Positions 57,959-64,000 of a DNA stretch of 64,000 nucleotides are shown piece by piece. The DNA is taken from contig NZ_KI632508.1 in the NCBI RefSeq assembly GCF_000504165.1, positions 62,001-126,000 of the forward strand, in the 5' to 3' direction. The translations under genes and the position numbers were made by a program. The DNA comes from Bacillus sp. FJAT-14578. Lineage in GTDB: Bacteria; Bacillota; Bacilli; Bacillales; Bacillaceae_H. Position 1 is the first letter of the stretch, and every line of letters starts with the position of its first letter. Under the pieces are notes generated by a model. That model ran no database searches. It had not been told where the DNA came from and saw nothing but the letters and a program-made list of their open reading frames with translations.

Positions 57959-58615
57959 TCAAATGACGTGCTTTTTATTTGTATCCACAATCGTTTTTAA
58001 CTGCCTTGCCGACCGTTGCGGGGAATCCTGCAATGAAATAGCCGAAATGACGGCAATCCCATCTGCCCCTGCTGTTATTACTTCATGGGCATTTTCAGCA
58101 CTGATTCCACCAATTCCAACAAGAGGAAGAGTAATCCCTTGAGACCGGATCATTCGAATGACCGATGGACCGCTCACTTCACGAATGTCTTCTTTAGTCG
58201 TCGTATGAAAAATCGGACCAACCCCCAGGTAGTCTGCTCCCAGCAGCTCCGCCTGCTTCGCTTCCTTTACATCATGAACGGATACTCCTAAAATTTTATT
58301 GCCAATCTTTTGTCTGACTTGCTCAATTTGCTCATCTTCTTGCCCGATATGAACTCCATCCGCCCCGATTTCCACAGCTAAATCCACATCATCATTCACA
58401 ATAAATGGTATATCATATTGTTTGCAAATACGTTGTAACGTTTGGGCAAGCTCCTTTTTTTCGCTTTCCTTCAAACTTCCATTTCCTTTTTCGCGAAACT
58501 GGAAAATGGTCGTTCCGCCTTTAATGGCTTCTTCTAAAATGGATTGGGGAGACGCAGTACAATTCATACTTCCCATCACAAAATATAAAGCCAGCTGTTC
58601 TCTTAATGTCATCAT
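57959..58615 (-). CDS. thiE: thiamin-phosphate pyrophosphorylase ThiE
   Basis: ThiE joins HMP pyrophosphate and thiazole phosphate carboxylate to thiamin phosphate. The 218-residue TIM-barrel protein has TIFQFREKGNGS, PFIVNDDVDLAVEIGADGVHIGQED, LGVSVHDVKEAKQAELLGADYLGVGPIF and GIGGISAENAHEVITAGADGIAVIS. Its ATG at 58615 overlaps the thiD stop (ATGA). It is the last gene of the riboswitch operon; in B. subtilis thiE is elsewhere, with thiM. Confidence 0.94.
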   Translation of the reverse strand: MMTLREQLALYFVMGSMNCTASPQSILEEAIKGGTTIFQFREKGNGSLKESEKKELAQTLQRICKQYDIPFIVNDDVDLAVEIGADGVHIGQEDEQIEQVRQKIGNKILGVSVHDVKEAKQAELLGADYLGVGPIFHTTTKEDIREVSGPSVIRMIRSQGITLPLVGIGGISAENAHEVITAGADGIAVISAISLQDSPQRSARQLKTIVDTNKKHVI

Positions 58616-59418
58616 ATCATCACTTCCTGCTTTCGATAAGCCCAATGATTCGTAGGGCCATGTCCGCTTCCGATATTCAATGTATGCTTAATGGCCGCGT
58701 GAACAAATTCAGAGGCCGTTTCAACCGCCTGAACAACCGAGACCCCTTTTGCCAATTCGGCTGCGGTACAAGCTGAAAACGTGCAGCCCGTTCCATGCGT
58801 ATGCTTTGTGGCAATGCGTTCATGTACAAACTCTACAAACCTTTCTCCGTCATACAGTAAATCAATTAGTTCATTCGTCTCGGAATGTCCCCCTTTAATG
58901 ACGATATGACGGGCGCCTAAATCATACAGATAGCTCGCTGCCTTCTTCCGGTCTTCCATTGTTTGAAGCTTCATCCCCGTCAGTTCTTCCGCTTCCGGGA
59001 TGTTTGGTGTAATGACTTCACATAAAGGGATCAGCTTTTTCTTCAACATGTTCACCGCGCTTTGCTGCAAAAGAGAAGCTCCTCCCTTTGCAATCATGAC
59101 CGGGTCTACTACTATATTCTTCAAATCATGCTCTGCTATTTTATCGGCAACAAGCTCAATGATTTCTGCACTAAACAACATCCCTGTTTTAATGGCAGAA
59201 GGACGCAAATCTGTCACAACCGAATCGATTTGGGTTGCGATGGCATCCAACGGAAGGGGATATACGCCTTGCACCCCTGTCGTATTTTGTGCCGTGATGG
59301 CTGTAATGGCTGACATACCAAACACAGTGCGCTCTTGAAATGTTTTTAAATCCGCCTGGATACCAGCTCCGCCGCCGCTGTCTGAACCTGCGATTGTCAA
59401 TGCTTTTGCAATGGTCAT
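58612..59418 (-). CDS. thiD: hydroxymethylpyrimidine/phosphomethylpyrimidine kinase ThiD
   Basis: A 268-residue ribokinase-fold enzyme that phosphorylates HMP and HMP-P. AKALTIAGSDSGGGAGIQADLK at the start, VVDPVMIAKGG, TPNIPEAEELTG and the catalytic-Asp equivalent region KHTHGTGCTFSACTAAELA are present. GAGGGATAAAT precedes the ATG, 17 bp after thiF. It is coupled to thiE. Confidence 0.94.
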   Translation of the reverse strand: MTIAKALTIAGSDSGGGAGIQADLKTFQERTVFGMSAITAITAQNTTGVQGVYPLPLDAIATQIDSVVTDLRPSAIKTGMLFSAEIIELVADKIAEHDLKNIVVDPVMIAKGGASLLQQSAVNMLKKKLIPLCEVITPNIPEAEELTGMKLQTMEDRKKAASYLYDLGARHIVIKGGHSETNELIDLLYDGERFVEFVHERIATKHTHGTGCTFSACTAAELAKGVSVVQAVETASEFVHAAIKHTLNIGSGHGPTNHWAYRKQEVMI

Positions 59419-59435
59419 ATTTATCCCTCTTTCTT

Positions 59436-60455
59436 TTAGCCCAAATAACGATGATATAGTGTTTTGGCTAACATGATGTCGTTTGTTCCATGTACAAATA
59501 CACGCCCGTCTTTAAATAAAACAAGACGATGCTCACCAATTGTAAAAGAAATAAGATATGGATTTTTTTCCACCTGTCCATGCTGCTTTTCCAAAAGTTG
59601 CGCGGTTTCTTCTAAATTTCTCTTTTGTGCATGGGGCGGACGGATTTGTACCGTATTGCGACCGCATAAGACCGCTGTCTTCACCTGATTTTCATATTGC
59701 AAAAAGGGATAGGTGCGGTCTGCACCACAGGATGGGCAATCCTTTCTTTTCAACTTCTCCACAGCAATCATCGTATGCTGGTTTTTCCACAAATCAAATG
59801 ACACCACCTTTTTTCGTAAAGACGATTCATCTCCTGCGAGTAATTTCATCGCTTCTGCTACTTGATAGGCCACAACCATTTGAACCGCGGGACCGATCAC
59901 TCCTGCTGTATCACACGTTAATCCATTCATCGGGACCGTTTCTAACAAGCAAGATAAACACGGTGTCTTCCCCGGGAGAATGGTGTAGCTGAGGCCGTAG
60001 CTTCCTACACAAGCTCCGTATATCCATGGAATGCCATGCTTCTGGGCTAAATCGTTGATCAGAAAACGGATATCAAAATTATCCGTTGCATCCATGATGA
60101 GGTCTACATGTGTGATCAGCTCTTCTAATTCATTGACATTCGCATCCATGACATGTGCCTCTATTGCAATCGTGGAATTGATCATTTTTAACCGTCGCTT
60201 TGCCGCAATGGCTTTCGGAAGTCTCTTTTCCGCATCCTGCTCGCTGTACAATTGCTGGCGCTGCAAATTGCTCCATTCCACATAATCACGGTCTAAAATG
60301 GTCAGCTTGCCGACTCCGGCCCGGGCAAGGGACTCCGCAATCCCCGTCCCCAGCGCGCCTGCCCCTACAACTAGTACATGTTTGGAACCTATGCTTTTCT
60401 GGCCCTTTTCTCCAATCGGTGCAAACAGCTCCTGGCGTGAATAGCGTTCAATCAA
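59436..60455 (-). CDS. thiF: ThiF family adenylyltransferase
   Basis: ThiF adenylates the C-terminal glycine of the sulphur carrier ThiS. The 339-residue E1-like protein has VLVVGAGALGTGIAESLARAGVGKLTILDRDYVEWSNLQRQQLY (nucleotide site with Arg finger), MDATDNFDIRF, and zinc pairs CLSC and CPSC. The last 80 residues form a small domain (QIRPPHAQKRNLEETAQLL) that looks ThiS/MoaD-like and is not a rhodanese. ATGA overlap with thiG shows coupling. Confidence 0.92.
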   Translation of the reverse strand: MIERYSRQELFAPIGEKGQKSIGSKHVLVVGAGALGTGIAESLARAGVGKLTILDRDYVEWSNLQRQQLYSEQDAEKRLPKAIAAKRRLKMINSTIAIEAHVMDANVNELEELITHVDLIMDATDNFDIRFLINDLAQKHGIPWIYGACVGSYGLSYTILPGKTPCLSCLLETVPMNGLTCDTAGVIGPAVQMVVAYQVAEAMKLLAGDESSLRKKVVSFDLWKNQHTMIAVEKLKRKDCPSCGADRTYPFLQYENQVKTAVLCGRNTVQIRPPHAQKRNLEETAQLLEKQHGQVEKNPYLISFTIGEHRLVLFKDGRVFVHGTNDIMLAKTLYHRYLG

Positions 60456-61219
60456 ACGAGACTCATCCCTTCTGTCGGGCTGCTTGCTGTTGCATAACGT
60501 TTTTTCGGGATTCTTCCAGATTCGTATGCAAGACGGCCTGCCTCGATGGCGAGCTTCATTGCTTTTGCCATGCCTATAGGATCTTTTGCTCCTGAAACAG
60601 CGGTATTCAATAAGACTCCATCCGCGCCTAATTCCATCGCCTGTGCAGCGTCGGAAGCCGTTCCAATCCCTGCATCTACGATAACAGGAACACTTGCCTG
60701 TTCAATGATAAAGCTAAGGTTTAACGGGTTGATGATTCCTTGTCCGCTGCCAATCGGCGAAGCTCCCGGCATAATGGCATGAACCCCTAATTCTTGCAAT
60801 CGGCGTGCCAGAAGAACATCATCTGATGTATAAGGCAATACGATGAATCCTTCTTTTAATAATTCTTCACTTGCTTTCAATGTTTCTACAGGATCAGGAA
60901 GCAACGTTTTATCGCAGCCGATGACCTCTACTTTTATCATGTCGCAAAGTCCCGATGCTTTTGCAAGCTTTGCGATACGGACAGCTTCTTGTGCCGTTTT
61001 AGCTCCTGCTGTATTCGGAAGAAGCGTAAATCTATGAACCTCTAACTCTTCCAATAAATTTGGCTGTGTTGCCTCAAAAATATTCATTCGTCTAACCGCA
61101 AACGTCAAAATGTTTGTTTCTGACGCTTCGACTGCTTGTTTTTGGATATTATAATCCGGAAATTTACCTGTTCCTAATAATAAACGAGATTGAAATTCAT
61201 ATGGACCAATTTTCAACAT
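60452..61219 (-). CDS. thiG: thiazole synthase ThiG
   Basis: ThiG builds thiazole phosphate from DXP, dehydroglycine and ThiS thiocarboxylate. The 255-residue barrel has SRLLLGTGKFPDY, the Schiff-base lysine in CDMIKVEVIGCDKTLLPD, IMPGASPIGSGQGIINP and VIVDAGIGTASDAAQAMELGADGVLLNTAVSGAKDP. The ATG at 61219 is favoured because GGAGGCGGTTGAAG, at the end of thiS, precedes it; a TTG two codons earlier is possible. Confidence 0.95.
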   Translation of the reverse strand: MLKIGPYEFQSRLLLGTGKFPDYNIQKQAVEASETNILTFAVRRMNIFEATQPNLLEELEVHRFTLLPNTAGAKTAQEAVRIAKLAKASGLCDMIKVEVIGCDKTLLPDPVETLKASEELLKEGFIVLPYTSDDVLLARRLQELGVHAIMPGASPIGSGQGIINPLNLSFIIEQASVPVIVDAGIGTASDAAQAMELGADGVLLNTAVSGAKDPIGMAKAMKLAIEAGRLAYESGRIPKKRYATASSPTEGMSLV

Positions 61220-61221
61220 CT

Positions 61222-61425
61222 TCAACCGCCTCCTACAAATGATACGAGCTCTATACGATCTCCATCTTTTAAAGTTGTACTTGCATGTTCTTCTTTTTGT
61301 AAAATGGTTTCATTCAGCTCGACGATGACCACTCGCTGCTGCAGCTGGTGCCACTCGAGCAATTGCTGAACAGTTTCAATTTTTTCATCCGTTTGAACTG
61401 CTTCCCCATTAATGATGAGCTTCAT
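61222..61425 (-). CDS. thiS: sulphur carrier protein ThiS
   Basis: A 67-residue ubiquitin-like protein ending VSFVGGG, with the terminal diglycine that is adenylated and thiocarboxylated. MKLIINGEAVQTDEKIETVQQLL is the usual N-terminus. The ATG at 61425 follows AAGGAGGGG. It overlaps the region that provides the thiG ribosome binding site. Confidence 0.94.
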   Translation of the reverse strand: MKLIINGEAVQTDEKIETVQQLLEWHQLQQRVVIVELNETILQKEEHASTTLKDGDRIELVSFVGGG

Positions 61426-61437
61426 CAAACCCCTCCT

Positions 61438-61480
61438 TATCCCGCATTAACTGGCCGTAAGTCCCTACTGAATTGAAGTT
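61438..61480 (+). repeat. family C repeat, half copy
   Basis: TATCCCGCATTAACTGGCCG followed by CCCTACTGAATTGAAGTTTC; lies between thiO and thiS, inside the operon, 5 bp beyond the thiO stop. Confidence 0.5.
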
Positions 61481-61485
61481 TCATT

Positions 61486-62613
61486 TTATGTAACGACTTG
61501 ATGCCGATGTACCCCGAAAGCATCCAAAAAATAGGAAGATACCGGCTTTTCCTGAATGAACTGAGCCATGAACGTCCCTGTTGCGGCACTTAATAAAATA
61601 CCGTTTCGATAATGGCCGAATGCCATATAAAGACCTTCATACCCCTCATGCTTTCCTAAATACGGCATTCCGTCAGCCGTTTGGGGCCTCAGTCCCGCCC
61701 AATGCCGCTCAAACGCCGCTTCTCCTATACGCGGGACAATCTCTTTTGCCTTTTGTAACAAATAAGAAATTCCATCGAGTGACACATCTTTATTGAACGA
61801 GTGAGGAATTTTAGTCGCACCAATAATGATGCGTCCTCCAGCCTTTGGTACGAGATAAAACCCTTCATCTAAAAAAATCGTACTTGCAAGCAGACGCTCT
61901 TTTGTTAAAACGGATGCACATTCACCCTTTACCGGATATACATCTCCATCCGGTATAAACGGTTCTAACAGCTGTTTCGCCCATGCTCCCGTTGTGACAA
62001 CTATCTTGTCTGCATAGATTACCTGGTTGTTTGTTACGACTCCTTTTACTTGCTGGTTCACCTGCACAATGGATTGAACATCACAATATTCCCTTATGAC
62101 TGCCCCATGATAAGAAGCCCCCAGCGCAAAAGCCTCTGTTAACTTTACTGGATTTACCTGACCGTCATTTGGGATATACATGGCTCCTGATAAAAGCGGT
62201 GAAAGCTCTTTTTCTTGCTTCATTGCTTCTTCTTGCGTTAGCCAAATCACATCAGCATCCCATTTTTGATGATGTCTCACTTTTTCTTTCAGGACCTTTG
62301 CTTCCTCTTCTGAGCGGGCAGGCTTCAGCAAACCCTTTTGAATCAGTTCTGCATCTATCCCCGTTTCTTCTCTTAGTTGTTTGACCAACTCGACAAATTG
62401 GCTTCGGCTTTGCAAAGCAAGCTCAAGTAAGGGTCCTTCTTCGTCAATCTCCGCTTGAGCACCTAGAATACCCGCTGCCGCACTGGAAGCTTCGCTGCCG
62501 ATTTCGTTCCTCTCCAAAATGGCTGTTTTCACTCCGCTTTTCGCCAATTGATAAGCAATGGAACAGCCAATGATTCCACCGCCAACAATCACGACATCAT
62601 AGGATTCATGCAT
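61486..62613 (-). CDS. thiO: glycine oxidase ThiO
   Basis: A 375-residue FAD enzyme that oxidises glycine to iminoglycine for thiazole formation. DVVIVGGGIIGCSIAYQLAKSG is the FAD-binding motif; SSAAAGILGAQAEIDEEGP, ERHWAGLRPQTADGMPYLG and YMAFGHYRNGILLSAATG are typical of ThiO. GAAGGGAGAGG precedes the ATG, 20 bp after tenI. Confidence 0.94.
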   Translation of the reverse strand: MHESYDVVIVGGGIIGCSIAYQLAKSGVKTAILERNEIGSEASSAAAGILGAQAEIDEEGPLLELALQSRSQFVELVKQLREETGIDAELIQKGLLKPARSEEEAKVLKEKVRHHQKWDADVIWLTQEEAMKQEKELSPLLSGAMYIPNDGQVNPVKLTEAFALGASYHGAVIREYCDVQSIVQVNQQVKGVVTNNQVIYADKIVVTTGAWAKQLLEPFIPDGDVYPVKGECASVLTKERLLASTIFLDEGFYLVPKAGGRIIIGATKIPHSFNKDVSLDGISYLLQKAKEIVPRIGEAAFERHWAGLRPQTADGMPYLGKHEGYEGLYMAFGHYRNGILLSAATGTFMAQFIQEKPVSSYFLDAFGVHRHQVVT

Positions 62614-62632
62614 GATATTCCTCTCCCTTCTT

Positions 62633-63232
62633 TTAAAAATTTTGGTAGCGTTTCGCTTCTTCTGCCGGATTTTCGGCTAGAACAATTCCGGACATCACCG
62701 CAATCCCATAAGCACCTGTCTGCTTGATTTGTGAAATGCGCTCATGCTCTATACCTCCAATGGCAATAACAGGAATGGAAACGGATTTTACTACCTCTTC
62801 CAAAGAAAAAATCCCTCTTGGCGGCTGGCCCTTTTTGGATTGCGAAGGATAAACATGACCGTAAAAAACGTAATCAGCCCCTTGCTTCTCTGCCAATCGG
62901 GCTTCTTCCACAGAATGAACAGACCTTCCTACGAGTAAAGAAGAAAAACTTTTCTTAACTTGATCTGGAGAAAGGCTGTGATAAGCTAGATGAACACCTC
63001 TTACCTTCATGGCATGCGCCACATCCGCTCGATCATTTATGACGATTTTAGAAAGCGGAACTTGATAATGTTTCAGCTCTTCAATGATATGTACTAACTC
63101 GGCAGCTGTTTTGGCTTTTTCCCGTAAATGAATGACATCAACATAAGGATGGATAGCTGAAATCGTGTGAACTAATTCCTTGGTTGACTGTCTTCCCGTG
63201 GATATAACATGAAAACGCGGCACTTTTTTCAT
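62633..63232 (-). CDS. tenI: thiazole tautomerase TenI
   Basis: A 199-residue ThiE-like barrel that aromatises the ThiG product in B. subtilis but does not make thiamin phosphate. FHVISTGRQSTKEL, VIHLREKAKTAAEL, IVINDRADVAHAMKVRGVHLAYHSL and FYGHVYPSQSKKGQPPRG are the TenI signatures. GGAAGGTTTG precedes the ATG. First gene of the operon, just after the riboswitch terminator; tenA, which precedes it in B. subtilis, is absent. Confidence 0.92.
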   Translation of the reverse strand: MKKVPRFHVISTGRQSTKELVHTISAIHPYVDVIHLREKAKTAAELVHIIEELKHYQVPLSKIVINDRADVAHAMKVRGVHLAYHSLSPDQVKKSFSSLLVGRSVHSVEEARLAEKQGADYVFYGHVYPSQSKKGQPPRGIFSLEEVVKSVSIPVIAIGGIEHERISQIKQTGAYGIAVMSGIVLAENPAEEAKRYQNF

Positions 63233-63257
63233 TTTTCAAACCTTCCTTAATAAGGTG

Positions 63258-63297
63258 AAACAAAATAAAAACCCACTCTGTACGCAGAGTGGGTTGA
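63258..63297 (-). terminator. riboswitch-controlled terminator
   Basis: On the minus strand AACCCACTCTG pairs with CAGAGTGGGTT, followed by TTTATTTTG, between the TPP aptamer and tenI. It is the expected expression platform for termination when TPP is bound. Confidence 0.85.
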
Positions 63298-63321
63298 ATA
63301 TAACAATTTCATATAAATCGT

Positions 63322-63413
63322 TACGTCACCACTTCCCTACGCTGGTATGATCCAGATCAGGTTCAAAGGGTCCGGAAGCGTTTCCGTCTCAGTCCATATG
63401 GACTCCCCTAGTG
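63322..63413 (-). promoter_or_regulatory. TPP (THI-box) riboswitch
   Basis: On the minus strand CACTAGGGGAGTC begins the aptamer, with the invariant CTGAGA (followed by CGG), ACCCTTTGAACCTGATCTGG and GTAGGGAAGTGG. These are the conserved THI-box blocks in order. It lies in the leader of tenI-thiO-thiSGFD-thiE and is followed by a terminator hairpin. Confidence 0.95.
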
Positions 63414-63445
63414 AATTTTCGAATTATTTACTTTTTTACGTCCTT

Positions 63446-63473
63446 AGTATAACATACTTGCTTTTTTTGACAA
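63446..63473 (-). promoter_or_regulatory. sigma-A promoter of the thiamin operon
   Basis: Minus strand TTGTCA, 16 nt, TATACT, ending 33 bp upstream of the riboswitch. Confidence 0.75.
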
Positions 63474-63551
63474 GCCTTAAATACGTAAACATATTCATTC
63501 TACATAAATAAAACATATTCACGCCCCATTATTTTATGGAAAAATTTGGTT

Positions 63552-63571
63552 TAAACAAACGTTTGTTTAAT
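63552..63571. promoter_or_regulatory. 20-bp perfect palindrome, putative TetR-type operator
   Basis: ttaaacaaacgtttgtttaa, identical to the core at 2736-2755. It lies 79 bp upstream of the thi promoter and 113 bp after the SMR stop codon. Besides this the 63474-63683 stretch shows nothing else I can name. Confidence 0.45.
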
Positions 63572-63683
63572 ATGTGATATCTTCTAGCAGTAAAATAGAT
63601 GCTCCTTTTATTTAGCCTTAACTAGCCATACTCCTACTAACCTTCACTTCAAATTATAAACAATCATCCAACTGCAGTTCCTG

Positions 63684-63998
63684 CTAAGATATGATTTTTA
63701 AGCCAATTGCAGTAGAAAGAATCAATCCAATAAAAAAAATCCGGCGCCAATCTTTTGACTCCCCGTATTGCAGCATCCCTAAAATCGCACCGCCGGAAGC
63801 CCCTATCCCTGTCCATACAGCATAGGCTGTTCCCATCGGTAATGTTTTCATCGCCAATGACAGAAAGAGAAAACTTGCAGCAAACCCTGCCAGCAGCAGT
63901 AAAAGTGAAGATTGTTTCCTATCATGGTGCCATTTATTAATCATGGTGACACCGGCCATTTCGAAAATGCCTGCCAATACTACATAAAGCCAAGCCAT
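63684..63998 (-). CDS. small multidrug resistance (SMR) family transporter
   Basis: A 104-residue four-helix membrane protein with the essential membrane-embedded glutamate in helix 1 (AGIFEMAGV, Glu13) and the WTGIGASGGAILGMLQYGE segment. The GIGA/WTG pattern is close to the SugE/Gdx guanidinium exporters, but paired drug transporters (YkkCD, EbrAB) are similar. The start codon lies 3 bp from the window end, so its ribosome binding site and any partner gene are outside. Confidence 0.85.
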   Translation of the reverse strand: MAWLYVVLAGIFEMAGVTMINKWHHDRKQSSLLLLLAGFAASFLFLSLAMKTLPMGTAYAVWTGIGASGGAILGMLQYGESKDWRRIFFIGLILSTAIGLKIIS

Positions 63999-64000
63999 TA

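Overview
This window is a chromosomal segment of a low-GC, spore-forming member of the Bacillaceae. The evidence is AGGAGG-type ribosome binding sites, sspB, sscA and yheCDE spore genes, and a gene order that follows the yhf-yhg-yha-yhe region of Bacillus subtilis, with the tenI-thiO-thiSGFD genes and tcyABC alongside. Gene symbols come from remembered protein sequences and synteny, not from a search. There is no prophage, conjugative element, CRISPR array or transposase gene.

Layout. 1-4.3 kb: a fatty-acid operon (lcfB plus a crotonase) with a FadR-like operator, a decayed lplJ, yhfI and yhfH. 4.4-11.5 kb: an accessory carbohydrate module absent from this place in B. subtilis: a YesM/YesN-type two-component system, a CUT1 substrate-binding lipoprotein and two permeases. 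The transport genes have no ATPase of their own; an MsmX-type ATPase is encoded at 53.1 kb. 11.6-19.2 kb: yhgE, yhgD, hemH, hemE, pbpF, with hemY missing beside hemH. 19.4-26.7 kb: hmoB, yhfA, a PAP2 phosphatase, an M20 amidohydrolase and ecsABC. 26.7-27.9 kb: a 1.2-kb gene-free stretch with a MITE-like element and an array of about 73-bp repeats. 27.9-38.2 kb: hit, serC, trpP (with a TRAP leader), yhaH, scoC, yhaI, sscA, prsA, yhaL, yhaM, yhaPQ, yhzD. 38.3-45 kb: yhaR, a second acyl-CoA ligase, a small HExxH protein, hemZ, yhaX, yheA. 45-52 kb: yheB and four tandem ATP-grasp genes behind an exact sigma-K-type promoter, then yheE. 52-57.7 kb: a PucR-type regulator, msmX, a small zinc protein, sspB with a tRNA-like leader, and tcyABC. 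57.9-64 kb: a TPP-riboswitch operon tenI-thiO-thiS-thiG-thiF-thiD-thiE and an SMR transporter.

How the genes connect. Fatty-acid activation appears twice (lcfB and the 39.2-kb ligase), each beside a crotonase-fold gene. Haem synthesis (hemE, hemH, hemZ) and degradation (hmoB) are close together. Late sporulation is represented by sscA, yhaL, yheC-E and sspB. The sugar module is probably controlled by its own response regulator through a motif found upstream of both transport units. The intergenic DNA carries at least three families of dispersed repeats; several copies sit within a few bases of a stop codon and probably act as terminators.

Most noteworthy: a tRNA-Gln-like sequence with acceptor stem, T arm and encoded CCA lying between the sigma-G promoter and the sspB start codon; the four-gene ATP-grasp cluster; the alternating 73-bp repeat array upstream of ecsA/hit; and an identical 20-bp palindrome at two sites 61 kb apart.
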